Below, one piece after another: positions 45,386-54,285 of a DNA stretch of 64,000 nt. The notes below the pieces were generated by a model. The model ran no database searches. It was not told where the DNA came from and was given only the letters and a program-made list of their open reading frames with translations. Within the stretch, counting starts at the first letter, position 1; the number at the start of each line of letters is the position of its first letter. A program made the position numbers and the translations under genes. Source of the stretch: Streptomyces sp. CG 926 (lineage in GTDB: Bacteria > Actinomycetota > Actinomycetes > Streptomycetales > Streptomycetaceae); assembly GCF_003148825.1 (NCBI RefSeq), contig NZ_QGGZ01000008.1:365153-429152 (forward strand), given 5' to 3'.

Positions 45386-48300
45386 GTGCAGAAGAAGCGG
45401 TCTCGGAAGAACGGCACCGCCGCCGACGGCCCGGCCCCCGCAGGACGCCGCGTCCGCGTGCGCCGCAGGCTGGTCGTCGGCGTAGCCGTCGCCGGCCTCA
45501 CCGTCCTCGCGGCAGGCGCGCCCGCCGTCGTCTCCGCGTCGAGGGAACTGAACGACTCACAGCGCCTGGTCACCCTCGCGGACTCGACCCGACAGACCCT
45601 CACCCTCGCGCACCTTCTCGGTGACGAGCGCGACGCGGTCGTCGAGTACGCCGCCAAGGGCCGGCCCGGCGCCGCCAAGGGGCCCGTCCAGGAGCGCGTC
45701 GCCGGGACCGACCGGCAGCTCGCCGAGGTCCAGGCCGAGGCCGACGAGGCGACCGCCCGGGCCCTCGCCCGGGTACGGGCCGTCCGCGCCGAGGCCGTCG
45801 ACGGGAAGGGCAGCGCCCTCGCCGCCGAGCAGGCCTACGCCGGCGTCATCGCGGAGCTCCTCGCCCCGGGCCGCCGGCTCGCCGAGCTCACCCCGCCGCG
45901 CGCCGAGGCCGCCCTGGCCACCACCCGGCCGCTGGCCCCGCTGGGCCAGGCCGTGGAGCAGGCCTCCGCCACCCGTGGACTGCTGCTCGCCGCGCTGGCC
46001 GTCCCCCGCGGCGACCAGGCCCCCAACTCGGCCGTGGTCGACGAACTCACCACCGCCGCCCAGCGGGCGCGCGTACGGGAGCAGGCAGCCCTCGACGACT
46101 TCGCACGGGCCGCGCGGCCCGACGTACGCCAGACCCTGGCCGCCACCGTCACCGGCCCCGAGGTCAAGACGGCCGACGACTTCCTCAAGCGGCTCACCGA
46201 CCGGCCCACCCTGACGTCGGCCGACCGCAAGAGCGACGGGGCCACCGTCGGCACCGCGCTGACCGCCCGCATCGACCGCATGCGCACCGTGGAAGCCACC
46301 CTCGCGAGCGAACGGGCCACCGCCCTGGCCGCTCAGCGCGACGACGACGTGACCCGGCTCGAAATCATGATCGCCCTGATGGGCGTGCTCTTCCTGCTCG
46401 TCGTCGGCGTCTCGACCGCCGTCGCGCGGTCGTTGACCCGGCCGCTGTCGGTCCTGCGCCGCGGCGCGGAGCGGCTGGCCACCCCGGAGGGCTCGGTGGA
46501 ACCGGTGCGGTTCACGGGCCGCAACGACGAGTTCGCCGAGGTCGTGCGCCACCTGAACGCGGTGCGCGACCAGACGGTCTCCCTGCACACCCGGATCGCC
46601 GGGCTCGACGCCGACCGGCGCCGGATCATCGGCCGCAGCGAGGCCCTCGCCGCCGGCCGGGACGTGCTTGAGGAAGAACTGACGAAGCTGCGGGCGGGGC
46701 TGGAGGAGCACCGGCGCATCATGTCGACCACCTCCGTCTCGCTGTCGCTGCGGACCCTGGGCCTGGTGGAGCGCCAGCTCGCGGTCATCGAGGAGCTGGA
46801 GTCCAAGGAGCAGGACCCCGACCGGCTGGCGACCCTCTTCAAGCTCGACCACCTGGCGACCGTGATGCGCCGCCACAACGAGAACCTCCTGGTCCTCGCC
46901 GGGCAGGAACACGGCCACGGGCAGGGCATGCCGGTGCCGCTGGTCGACGTGATGCGGGCGGCCGTCAGCGAGATCGAGCGCTACGAGCGCGTCGACCTCG
47001 CCGCGCTGCCCTCGTACACCCAGATCGCGGGACACGCCGCCGACGACATCTCGCACGTGCTGGCCGAGCTGCTGGAGAACGCGACCACCTTCTCCCCGCC
47101 CGAGGTCAAGGTGAAGGTGTCCGGCTGGCTGCAGGGCACCGGTGACGTGGTGCTGTCCGTCGTGGACGAGGGCATCGGCGTCACCGAGGACCGCCTCCAA
47201 GCACTGAACGCCCGACTGTCCACGCCCGATGCCTACGACGAGGAGACCGAGGCGGAACACGGCCTCGGCCTCGGCCTGTACGTGGCCGGGCGACTCGCGG
47301 CCCGGCACGGGGTCACCGCCGAGCTGCGCACCCCGAAGCACGGCGGGACCGAGGCCCTGGTGGTCGTCCCGGCGGCGCTGCTGCCCACGACCCCGATGGT
47401 CTCCCCGGTGCACACCCTGGCCATGCCGGGCGGGCCCGCGCTGCGGCTGCCCGGAGTGATAGCGGAGGCGAACGAGAACACCCTGCCGACGCGACGGCGC
47501 GGGGCACATGCCGCTCCGGACCCGGACGAGGCGCCGTCGGGGGAAGCGGCCGTGGAAGCGGCCGTGCGGACCGAAGCGGAGGTCGAGGCCCAGGCCACGG
47601 GCGCGGCCGCTGCCGAGGTCGTCGCCGAGGAGCCGCTCGTCCCGGCCGCCGTCGAGCCGGAGCCGGAGCCCGTCGTCACGCCCGAGCCGGAGCCCGGGCC
47701 CGCCGTCGCGGCGGTCCCGATCACCCTGGCCGAAGCACTGGCGGGCCCCGCCGTCGTCGCCGAAGCCCCGGCCGACCCGGAGCCGAACCCGGAGCCGACG
47801 CCGGCCCCGGCCCCGGAACCGGCGCCCGCCGAGGCGGAGCCGCTCCAGGGCGCGCCCGCCGCCGCCGGACTGCCGCCCGCCGAGCAGGTGTTCGTCGCCG
47901 CGCCCCGCGCCGCCGAGCCCACCCCCGAGGAGCAGCTGCTCGCGCGGGTCGTCCCCGACGCGCAGCCGGCCGCCCCCGGCGTGACGGACCCCGCCGAGGA
48001 GATCCCGAGCGCGGCGCACACCGCCGCACCCGTGGTCGACGTACCGGAAGCCGAACGGGAGACGGAGCCGCACACCCACGCCCCGGCCGAGGGCAACTGG
48101 CTCCCCCGCCAGGGCAGCCACCCGGCCGACCGGGCCGAAGGCGAAGGCGCCGTCACCGACAAGGGCCTGCCCAAGCGGACCCCGCGCACCGTCCCCGCCA
48201 AGAGCGCGGCCCGTGCCGACGGACCGCCCGAGCCGCCACGCAAGGTCGACGCCGAGGAGTTGCGGCGCCGACTCGGAGGCTTCTACCAGGGAGCCCAGGA

Positions 48301-48457
48301 CGGACGGCGCGTCGTCGCCGCCGAACTCGCCCAGGAGCAGGGGCCCGACCGAGCCCCTGACCAGGCGCTCGACGAGGCCCTCGACCAAGGGCGGACGCAG
48401 CGGCCGGGCCAGAGCAAGACCGACCGGGGGGACACCGCACAGGAGGCACGCACATGA
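45386..48457 (+). CDS. cvnA: Conservon sensor-like histidine kinase (CvnA)
   Basis: A 1023-residue membrane protein. Basic N-terminus, first membrane segment (LVVGVAVAGLTVLAAGAPAVV), a large extracytoplasmic nitrate/nitrite-sensing-like (NIT) domain to about residue 320, second segment (MIALMGVLFLLVVGVSTAVA), HAMP and a kinase-like domain with HATPase N-box LAELLENATTFSPP and DEGIGV. No H-box is clear; the NENLLVLAG block is characteristic of conservon kinases. A 330-residue Pro/Ala/Glu tail follows. GTG 45386 with AGGA upstream. First of four coupled genes; the system relays a signal to a Ras-like GTPase. Confidence 0.9.
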   Translation: MQKKRSRKNGTAADGPAPAGRRVRVRRRLVVGVAVAGLTVLAAGAPAVVSASRELNDSQRLVTLADSTRQTLTLAHLLGDERDAVVEYAAKGRPGAAKGPVQERVAGTDRQLAEVQAEADEATARALARVRAVRAEAVDGKGSALAAEQAYAGVIAELLAPGRRLAELTPPRAEAALATTRPLAPLGQAVEQASATRGLLLAALAVPRGDQAPNSAVVDELTTAAQRARVREQAALDDFARAARPDVRQTLAATVTGPEVKTADDFLKRLTDRPTLTSADRKSDGATVGTALTARIDRMRTVEATLASERATALAAQRDDDVTRLEIMIALMGVLFLLVVGVSTAVARSLTRPLSVLRRGAERLATPEGSVEPVRFTGRNDEFAEVVRHLNAVRDQTVSLHTRIAGLDADRRRIIGRSEALAAGRDVLEEELTKLRAGLEEHRRIMSTTSVSLSLRTLGLVERQLAVIEELESKEQDPDRLATLFKLDHLATVMRRHNENLLVLAGQEHGHGQGMPVPLVDVMRAAVSEIERYERVDLAALPSYTQIAGHAADDISHVLAELLENATTFSPPEVKVKVSGWLQGTGDVVLSVVDEGIGVTEDRLQALNARLSTPDAYDEETEAEHGLGLGLYVAGRLAARHGVTAELRTPKHGGTEALVVVPAALLPTTPMVSPVHTLAMPGGPALRLPGVIAEANENTLPTRRRGAHAAPDPDEAPSGEAAVEAAVRTEAEVEAQATGAAAAEVVAEEPLVPAAVEPEPEPVVTPEPEPGPAVAAVPITLAEALAGPAVVAEAPADPEPNPEPTPAPAPEPAPAEAEPLQGAPAAAGLPPAEQVFVAAPRAAEPTPEEQLLARVVPDAQPAAPGVTDPAEEIPSAAHTAAPVVDVPEAERETEPHTHAPAEGNWLPRQGSHPADRAEGEGAVTDKGLPKRTPRTVPAKSAARADGPPEPPRKVDAEELRRRLGGFYQGAQDGRRVVAAELAQEQGPDRAPDQALDEALDQGRTQRPGQSKTDRGDTAQEART

Positions 48458-48939
48458 CCGCGCCCAGTACGTACGGACTGAGCACCCAGGCCCGCAACCT
48501 GCAGTGGCTGCTGACCGACCTGGTCGAGGAGGTGCCCGGCGTCAACTCCGTCGCCGTCGTCTCCTCGGACGGGCTGCTGCTCCTGTCCTCGGACCCGGTG
48601 GCGGGCACGGCCGAACCGGCCGACCGGCCCAGGCCCCGGGGCCCGCGCGGCGCGTCCGCCGACCTGGCCACCATCGTCTCCGGCCTCGGCAGCCTCACCA
48701 CCGGCGCGGCCGCCCTCATGGAGACCGGATCGGTCAAGCAGACCATGGTGGCGATGGAGCACGGCTCCGTCTTCGTCATGGCCATCAGCGACGGCTCGCT
48801 GCTGGGCGTGCACGCCACCCCCGACTGCGACATGAGCGTCGTCGCTTACCACATGGCCTTGTTCGTCGGCCGCGCCGGCCACGTCCTGACCCCCGAAGTC
48901 CGCAGCGAGCTGCGCCAGTCGATGGAGAACACCCCGTGA
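48454..48939 (+). CDS. cvnB: Roadblock/LC7 protein (CvnB)
   Basis: A 161-residue roadblock-fold protein (LQWLLTDLVEEVPGVNSVAV, LLLLSSDP, then VFVMAISDGSLLGV). In conservons it partners the kinase and GTPase, acting like a GTPase-activating or scaffold subunit. It carries an insert (AEPADRPRPRGPRGASA) of about 17 residues after the first strand pair, not usual in the family as I recall it. The ATG at 48454 overlaps the cvnA stop (ATGA). Confidence 0.9.
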   Translation: MTAPSTYGLSTQARNLQWLLTDLVEEVPGVNSVAVVSSDGLLLLSSDPVAGTAEPADRPRPRGPRGASADLATIVSGLGSLTTGAAALMETGSVKQTMVAMEHGSVFVMAISDGSLLGVHATPDCDMSVVAYHMALFVGRAGHVLTPEVRSELRQSMENTP

Positions 48940-49325
48940 GGAGTACGGCCTCCGACCGGCTGCCGATACGCGGCGCCGACCGCCGCCCCGCCCGCGTCCG
49001 CCCGTACTCCCTCACGGGCGGCCGCACCCGCTTCACCCAGGTCCTGCACGTCGAGACGTTCGTCGCCGCCCTGGACACCAAGGTCTCGGAGCCGCAGAAG
49101 CCCGACCGCATGCCCGAGATGCCCGCCATCGTCGAGGTCTGCCGCCGCATGCGGACGATCGCCGAGATAGCCGCCCTGCTGAAGCTTCCGCTCGGCGTGG
49201 TCCGCGTCCTGGTCAGCGACCTCGCCGACCAGGGCCGGATCCGCGTCTACGCGACGGGCCACGGCAGCGGCCGTCCCGAACGCGCGCTGCTGGAAAGGGT
49301 GCTCAGTGGTCTTCGCCGTCTCTGA
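48936..49325 (+). CDS. cvnC: DUF742 protein (CvnC)
   Basis: A 129-residue DUF742 protein with the winged-helix-like PYSLTGGRTRF..PDRMPEMPAIVEVCRRM..LKLPLGVVRVLVSDLADQG (cores PYSLTGGRTRF and LPLGVVRVLVSDLADQG). The function within conservons is unknown but it is always present. GTG start at 48936 overlaps the cvnB stop, and its own 3' end overlaps cvnD by 20 bases. Confidence 0.9.
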   Translation: MRSTASDRLPIRGADRRPARVRPYSLTGGRTRFTQVLHVETFVAALDTKVSEPQKPDRMPEMPAIVEVCRRMRTIAEIAALLKLPLGVVRVLVSDLADQGRIRVYATGHGSGRPERALLERVLSGLRRL

Positions 49326-49947
49326 CACACCGGTGTCCCTGCCGCAGTCGGACGACGAGCCGGCCCAGCCCTGGCAGTACGACCGCTCCCGCGCACCCGT
49401 CGCCGTCAAGGTGCTGGTCGCCGGCGGCTTCGGCGTCGGCAAGACGACCTTCGTCTCCTCCGTCTCCGAGATCACCCCGCTGCGTACCGAAGCGGTGATG
49501 ACCCAGGCGAGCGTCCCGACCGACGACCTGTCCGGCACCCCCGACAAGAGCACCACCACCGTCGCCATGGACTTCGGCCGCGTCACCCTCGACGACGACC
49601 TCGTCCTCTACGTGTACGGGACCCCCGGCCAGGAGCGGTTCTGGTTCATGTGGGACGACCTGGTGCGCGGCGCCATCGGCGGTCTGGTCCTGGCCGACAC
49701 CCGCCGACTGCGCGACTGCTTCCCGGCCCTCGACTACTTCGAGACCTGCGGACTCCCGTACGCCGTCGCCGTCAACCACTTCGACGGCTCGCAGTCGTAC
49801 GAACCCGACGACGTGCGCGAGGCGCTCAGCGTCCCACCGCACGTACCCGTCGTGATCATGGACGCGCGGCGCCGCGACACGGTGGTCGAATCGCTGCTCG
49901 CCCTGGTGGGCCACGCCCTCGACACCACTCCCGAAGAGAGAGCCTGA
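49306..49947 (+). CDS. cvnD: Conservon Ras-like GTPase (CvnD)
   Basis: A 213-residue small GTPase with P-loop GGFGVGKTTFVS, switch/G3 YGTPGQERFWFM and a specificity region AVNHFDGS in place of canonical NKxD. It is the output element of the conservon signalling operon. GTG 49306 overlaps cvnC. It is followed after 3 bp by the monooxygenase gene, which is probably in the same operon. Confidence 0.92.
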   Translation: MVFAVSDTPVSLPQSDDEPAQPWQYDRSRAPVAVKVLVAGGFGVGKTTFVSSVSEITPLRTEAVMTQASVPTDDLSGTPDKSTTTVAMDFGRVTLDDDLVLYVYGTPGQERFWFMWDDLVRGAIGGLVLADTRRLRDCFPALDYFETCGLPYAVAVNHFDGSQSYEPDDVREALSVPPHVPVVIMDARRRDTVVESLLALVGHALDTTPEERA

Positions 49948-49950
49948 GAG

Positions 49951-51210
49951 ATGCGCAAGATACTTGTCGTAGGAGCCGGCCAGTCCGGTCTCCAGCTCGC
50001 CCTCGGACTCCAGTCGAAGGGGTACGAGGTCACCCTCATGTCCAACCGGACGGCGGACGAGATCCGCACCGGGCGGGTGATGTCCACGCAGTGCATGTTC
50101 GACTCGGCCCTGCAGCACGAGCGTGATCTCCAGATCAACTTCTGGGAGCAGCAGGCCCCGAAGATCGAGGGCCTCGGCGTCTCCGTCGCCACCCCCGACG
50201 GCGGTCGCGCCATCGACTGGCTCGGCCGGCTCAAGGGCTACGCGCAGTCCGTCGACCAGCGCGTGAAGATGGCCGGCTGGCTCGACACCTTCGTGCAGCG
50301 GGGCGGCCAGCTGGTCATCCACGGCGCCTCGGTCGCCGACCTCGACTTCTTCTCCCGTACCTACGACCTGGTGCTGGTCGCCGCCGGCAAGGGCGAGCTG
50401 GTCTCGATGTTCGGGCGGGACGCGGCGCGTTCCCCGTACGACGCCCCGCAGCGCGCGCTCGCCGTCGCCTACGTGCACGGCCTCGGCCCGCGCCCGGAGC
50501 ACCCGGAGACCGAAGCGGTCCGCTGCAACCTGGTCCCGGGTGTCGGCGAGCTGTTCGTCATGCCCACCCTGACCACCTCGGGCCGCGCCGACATCCTGTT
50601 CTGGGAGGGCGTCCCCGGCGGTCCGCTGGACGTCTTCCACGGGGTCAAGGACCCGGCGGAGCACCTCTCGCTCACGCTGGAGCTGATGGAGAAGTTCGTG
50701 CCGTGGGAGTACTCCCGCGCGACGAAGGTGGAGCTGACGGACGCGGGCGCCACGCTCGCCGGGCGCTATGCGCCGGTCGTCCGCAACCCGATCGGACGCC
50801 TCCCGGGCGGCGGCCTGGTGCTGGGTGTCGCGGACGTGGTCGTCGCCAACGACCCGATCACCGGGCAGGGCTCCAACTCGGCCGCGAAGTGCGCCGCCTC
50901 GTACCTGTCGTCGATCCTGATGCACGGGGACAAGCCGTTCGACGAGGCGTGGATGAAGGCCACCTTCGACAAGTACTGGTTCACCACCGGCAAGCCGGTG
51001 ACCCGGTGGACGAACGCGATGCTGGGCGTGCCGCCGGAGCACGTACTGAACCTGATCGGCGCGGCCGGGCAGCTCCAGCCCGTGGCGAATCGATTCGCCA
51101 ACGGCTTCGACAACCCGGCCGACTTCGACGCGTACTTCTACGACCCCGAGGACACGGCCGACTACCTGGCGGAGGTCGCCTCCTCCGTCGGAGCCTCCTC
51201 GGCCGAGTAG
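49951..51210 (+). CDS. Styrene/indole monooxygenase-family flavoprotein
   Basis: A 419-residue FAD-dependent monooxygenase. The N-terminal dinucleotide fold begins MRKILVVGAGQSGLQLALGL (core GAGQSGLQLALGL), and the second fold part carries the GD-like segment NDPITGQGSNSA. The family epoxidises styrene or indole using FADH2 from a partner reductase, which is not nearby. ATG 49951 has a GAGAG site and follows cvnD by only 3 bp, so it likely belongs to the conservon transcript. Its last 49 bases overlap the opposite NlpC/P60 gene. Confidence 0.88.
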   Translation: MRKILVVGAGQSGLQLALGLQSKGYEVTLMSNRTADEIRTGRVMSTQCMFDSALQHERDLQINFWEQQAPKIEGLGVSVATPDGGRAIDWLGRLKGYAQSVDQRVKMAGWLDTFVQRGGQLVIHGASVADLDFFSRTYDLVLVAAGKGELVSMFGRDAARSPYDAPQRALAVAYVHGLGPRPEHPETEAVRCNLVPGVGELFVMPTLTTSGRADILFWEGVPGGPLDVFHGVKDPAEHLSLTLELMEKFVPWEYSRATKVELTDAGATLAGRYAPVVRNPIGRLPGGGLVLGVADVVVANDPITGQGSNSAAKCAASYLSSILMHGDKPFDEAWMKATFDKYWFTTGKPVTRWTNAMLGVPPEHVLNLIGAAGQLQPVANRFANGFDNPADFDAYFYDPEDTADYLAEVASSVGASSAE

Positions 51211-52331
51211 CCCGTGTCGTCCCCCGCCTGCGCCGCCGGTGCCTCCGGCAGCGTGGGCGGGGTGAACTCCGCAAGCGGGGCCCCGTCCGGGTCCGGCCGG
51301 ACCGCCCCCAGCAGCGGGTTCGCGGCGATCGGCGAGACCTTCACCACCGCCCCCGGCCGGGGTGCCTGGATCACCTTGCCGTCGCCGACGTACAGGCCCA
51401 CATGGGTGGCCTTCGGGAAATAGACCACCAGGTCCCCGGGCCGCAACTGCTCCAGCGGCACCTTCGGCAGCTGGGCCCACTGCTCCTGGCTGGTCCGCGG
51501 GATGGCGCGCCCGGCGTGCGCCCAGGCCTGAGAGGTCAGCCCGGAGCAGTCGAAGGACCCCGGCCCCTCGGCGCCCCAGACGTACGGCTTGCCGATCTGG
51601 GCCGCCGCATAGGTGAGGGCGGCGCCACCGGCCGCCGTGGGGGTGCCCGTACGGGTCGGGAGACGGCCCGAATCGACCAGGCTGCGCTGCGCGACGGCGG
51701 TGTTCTCGGCCTCCTGCGCGCCGAGCCGGGTGAGCTGGTCCGGGGTCAGGGCGGCGAGCACCCGCTCGACCTCCTTGAGCTGCGCCGCGACCTCGCCTTG
51801 GTGTTCCTTCTGCTGCGCGGCCAGGGTCTGCCGGGTGTCCAGGGCCTCGCGGGCCCGTGCGGCGAGCGCGTCGGCCTTCTTCTCACCCCGCGCGAGCCGG
51901 GCCAGTACACCCGCCCGCCGGGCACCCTCGCGGGCGGCGAGCCGACGCTGGTCCAGGGCGGCCTGCGGATTCCCGGCGAGCAGCATCCGGGCGTACGGGG
52001 ACAGCCCCTGGCCGCCCTGGTACTGCTCCCGGGCGAGCCGCCCGGCGACGGCCCGCTCGGAGTCCAGCGCCGTACGGGCCCGGCCCAGCTCGGCGGCCCG
52101 CAGCCGCTCCTCGGCCTGGCCGGCCCGTAGGGCCACGTCGGTGGCGTTGTAGGCCTCGGTGGCCTCCTCGGCCTTCTGGTACAGGCCCTGCAGGCGGGTG
52201 AGCAGCACCCCGACGGACTCCCCTTCGGGCAGCCCCGGCTCGGCCCCGGCCCTTGGGACCGGCCCGGCGACGACGAGCACCGCGGCGATGCAGACGGCGC
52301 GAAGCGGCCGCTGTGACAGTCGATGTGACAT
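51162..52331 (-). CDS. Secreted NlpC/P60 (C40) endopeptidase with coiled-coil N-terminus
   Basis: A 389-residue RipA-like peptidoglycan hydrolase. Signal peptide (RAVCIAAVLVVAGPVPRAGA), then about 200 residues of coiled coil, and a C-terminal NlpC/P60 domain with Cys in GSFDCSGLTSQAWAH and His in THVGLYVGDGKVI. It cleaves D-Glu-mDAP/LL-DAP bonds in the wall. ATG 52331 has an extended Shine-Dalgarno GGAGGTGATC. The C-terminus is Asp/Glu/Ala-rich and overlaps the opposite monooxygenase gene by 49 bp. Confidence 0.93.
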   Translation of the reverse strand: MSHRLSQRPLRAVCIAAVLVVAGPVPRAGAEPGLPEGESVGVLLTRLQGLYQKAEEATEAYNATDVALRAGQAEERLRAAELGRARTALDSERAVAGRLAREQYQGGQGLSPYARMLLAGNPQAALDQRRLAAREGARRAGVLARLARGEKKADALAARAREALDTRQTLAAQQKEHQGEVAAQLKEVERVLAALTPDQLTRLGAQEAENTAVAQRSLVDSGRLPTRTGTPTAAGGAALTYAAAQIGKPYVWGAEGPGSFDCSGLTSQAWAHAGRAIPRTSQEQWAQLPKVPLEQLRPGDLVVYFPKATHVGLYVGDGKVIQAPRPGAVVKVSPIAANPLLGAVRPDPDGAPLAEFTPPTLPEAPAAQAGDDTGYSAEEAPTEEATSAR

Positions 52332-52443
52332 GGGATCACCTCCGAGGCGGCCGATGCTGCCACGCCCGGTATGACAAATCCCCCAACGGAGTCGGCCGGT
52401 CGCGCCCCCTCACCCGGTTGGGGGCGGGGCGACGACTCCGGAG

Positions 52444-53367
52444 TCACCTCGACGCGCGGCGGGCCTCACGGACCTCACGGTCGACGGCCCAGGCGTCGGC
52501 GACCGGGCCCAGGTGGGCGAGCTTGTCGGGGTTGACCACCGAGCGGATGGTGCTGATCCGCCCGTCGAGCACCTCGAAGGACATGATGTGGAGCACCTGG
52601 CCGTCCTGGTCGCGGACGATCGCGCCCGGCTCGCCGTTCACGTCGTGGGGCTCGGCGGTCACACCGATGCGCAGCAGCCAGGGGAAGAACGCGGCGAGCA
52701 GACGGGCCACGTTCTGCGCGCCGGTGATCGCCTTGGCCAGCTGCGGGGCCTTGCCGCCGCTGTCCCCGACCAGTTGGACGTCGCCGGCCAGCAGCCGCTG
52801 CAGCCCGGTGAGGTCGCCGTCCTTCAGCGCGTCCAGGAACCGCGTCGCCAGTTCCTGCCGCTCCTGGCCGTCCGCCCGGAACCTCGGCCGGCCGGCCTCC
52901 ATGTGCCGCCGCGCCCGCACCAGCAGCTGCCGACAGGCGGCCTCGGACCGGCCCACCGCCTGGGCGACCTCGTCGAAGCCGAAGGCGAAGACCTCCCGCA
53001 GGACGAACACCGAGCGCTCCAGCGGGCTGAGCCGCTCCAGGAGCAGCAGCGCGGCCATGGACACCGAGTCCGCCAGCTCCACCGACCGGGCCGGGTCCTG
53101 GTAGGGATCGTTCAGCAGGGGCTCGGGGAACCACGGCCCGACGTACTCCTCGCGCCGCACCCGCGCGGAACGCAGTACGTCGATCGAGAGTCGGGTGACG
53201 GTCGTGGAGAGGAAGGCCTTGGGGGACGTGGGACTGGTCGGCGAGGCGTCGAAGCGCAGCCAGGCCTCCTGCACCGCGTCCTCGGCCTCGCTCACGCTGC
53301 CCAGGATCCGGTAGGCGATCGAGAACAGCAGTGACCGCAGATCCTCGAATTCCTCGACCTTGCTCAT
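52444..53367 (-). CDS. ECF41-type RNA polymerase sigma factor with SnoaL-like tail
   Basis: A 307-residue ECF sigma factor. Sigma2 (LRSLLFSIAYRILGSVSEAE) and sigma4 (LSPLERSVFVLREVF) are followed by a C-terminal SnoaL-like domain typical of group ECF41, with the family marks WFPEPL and a DSGGK version of DGGGK. The tail replaces a separate anti-sigma factor. ATG 53367 has GGAGG upstream; an ATG at 53397 lacks a ribosome site. It follows the carboxymuconolactone decarboxylase gene by 75 bp on the same strand, the standard ECF41 partner. Confidence 0.92.
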   Translation of the reverse strand: MSKVEEFEDLRSLLFSIAYRILGSVSEAEDAVQEAWLRFDASPTSPTSPKAFLSTTVTRLSIDVLRSARVRREEYVGPWFPEPLLNDPYQDPARSVELADSVSMAALLLLERLSPLERSVFVLREVFAFGFDEVAQAVGRSEAACRQLLVRARRHMEAGRPRFRADGQERQELATRFLDALKDGDLTGLQRLLAGDVQLVGDSGGKAPQLAKAITGAQNVARLLAAFFPWLLRIGVTAEPHDVNGEPGAIVRDQDGQVLHIMSFEVLDGRISTIRSVVNPDKLAHLGPVADAWAVDREVREARRASR

Positions 53368-53442
53368 GTCGGCTTTCCTCCCCAGGTGACCGTTCATGAT
53401 CGTCAGCGTGACGGCGGGGAATGGCAACCCCCGCCGGCCCCG

Positions 53443-53916
53443 TCAGTGCAACTGCCCGACCTCGTAGGTGCCGCCCGGCTGCTGGGTGATGACGTTGATC
53501 CGGTTCGCCAGGTTCATGAGGGCGATCAGCAGCACCAAGGCGTTGAGTTCGCCCTCGTCGTAGTGCTCGGCGGCACGTCCCCACACCTCGTCGCTCACCC
53601 CGCCGGCCCCGTCCGCGGTGCGGGTGCCCTCCTCCGCCAGTTCCAGCGCGGCACGCTCGGCCTCGGTGAAGACCGTGGCCTCGCGCCACGCCGCCACCAG
53701 ATGCAGCCGCACCGGGGTCTCACCGGCGGCCGTGGCCTCCTTGGTGTGTATGTCGATGCAGACGGCGCAGGCGTTGATCTGGCTCACGCGCAGCGAGACC
53801 AGTTCCTGCGTCGCGGCCGGCAGCGCCGAGTCCTTGATCACCTTCCCGGCCGCCATGAGGTGCTTGAAGGCCTTGCCGGTGGTCGGGTCGGCGAAGAGGT
53901 TCAGTCGCGCGTCCAT
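53443..53916 (-). CDS. Carboxymuconolactone decarboxylase / AhpD-like protein, ECF41 partner
   Basis: A 157-residue AhpD-fold protein with the catalytic motif NACAVCIDIH (Cys-x-x-Cys then His). Relatives act as peroxidase partners or decarboxylases; the natural reaction here is unknown. ATG 53916 has GAGGAG upstream. It is first in an operon with the ECF41 sigma factor and is preceded by a promoter matching the ECF41 consensus, so it is very likely the sigma factor's own target. Confidence 0.9.
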   Translation of the reverse strand: MDARLNLFADPTTGKAFKHLMAAGKVIKDSALPAATQELVSLRVSQINACAVCIDIHTKEATAAGETPVRLHLVAAWREATVFTEAERAALELAEEGTRTADGAGGVSDEVWGRAAEHYDEGELNALVLLIALMNLANRINVITQQPGGTYEVGQLH

Positions 53917-53955
53917 GGGGTGCTCCTCGGGGGTCGTCGTCGGCTACATCCCTGG

Positions 53956-53982
53956 GACGAGGTGGCCCGACCCCCTGTGACA
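53956..53982 (-). promoter_or_regulatory. ECF41-consensus promoter of the decarboxylase-sigma operon
   Basis: On the minus strand TGTCACA (53982-53976) is followed by 16 bases and CGTC (53959-53956), an exact match to the ECF41 promoter pattern TGTCACA-N16-CGTC. The predicted start would leave a leader of about 35 bases to the ATG at 53916. Predicted autoregulation. Confidence 0.85.
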
Positions 53983-53991
53983 CGGGCGCGT

Positions 53992-54285
53992 GTGACCTAC
54001 GTCTCCCGCTTCGCGGACTGCGCAAGGTCGGAGGAGGACACCCGGCCGCCGGCCGATCCGCTCGCCTTGCCGGAGGACATCGAGGACCTGGACGGCTGCA
54101 CTCTGCACCGGCTCCGGCACTCCGCGCTCACCCACGACGCCGAGGGCGGCACGTCCACCCGGATGCTGCTCGCGCGTTCCCGGCACGCCTCCGTCCGCTC
54201 CCTGGAGCGGTACTCCCGTCCCGGCGTCGACGCGGTCGCGCGGCACGTCGCCGAGCGTGACCCCACTGCCCGCAGACGGCGTTGA
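53992..54285 (+). pseudogene. Truncated tyrosine recombinase (integrase) C-terminal remnant
   Basis: An open frame of 97 codons whose last 60 residues match the C-terminus of a phage-type tyrosine recombinase: LHRLRHSALTHDAEGG carries the R-x-x-H pair, and RHASVRSLERYSRPG the later His/Arg and catalytic Tyr. The N-terminal arm- and core-binding domains and the first catalytic arginine are missing, so it cannot work alone. The 5' part has no similarity. It looks like the relic of an integrated element; no partner genes or att site were found. Confidence 0.7.

Noticed and set aside
52293..52318. TGTCACA-N15-CGTC on the minus strand inside the NlpC/P60 gene
   Set aside because: The spacer is 15 instead of 16 and it lies within coding DNA just after the start codon, so it is likely chance; the ECF41 site at 53956-53982 is far better placed.
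53386..53985. Longer N-terminal extension of the integrase remnant through the decarboxylase gene
   Set aside because: The extension is antisense to the ECF41 partner gene and shows no recombinase similarity, so only the 53992-54285 part was kept.
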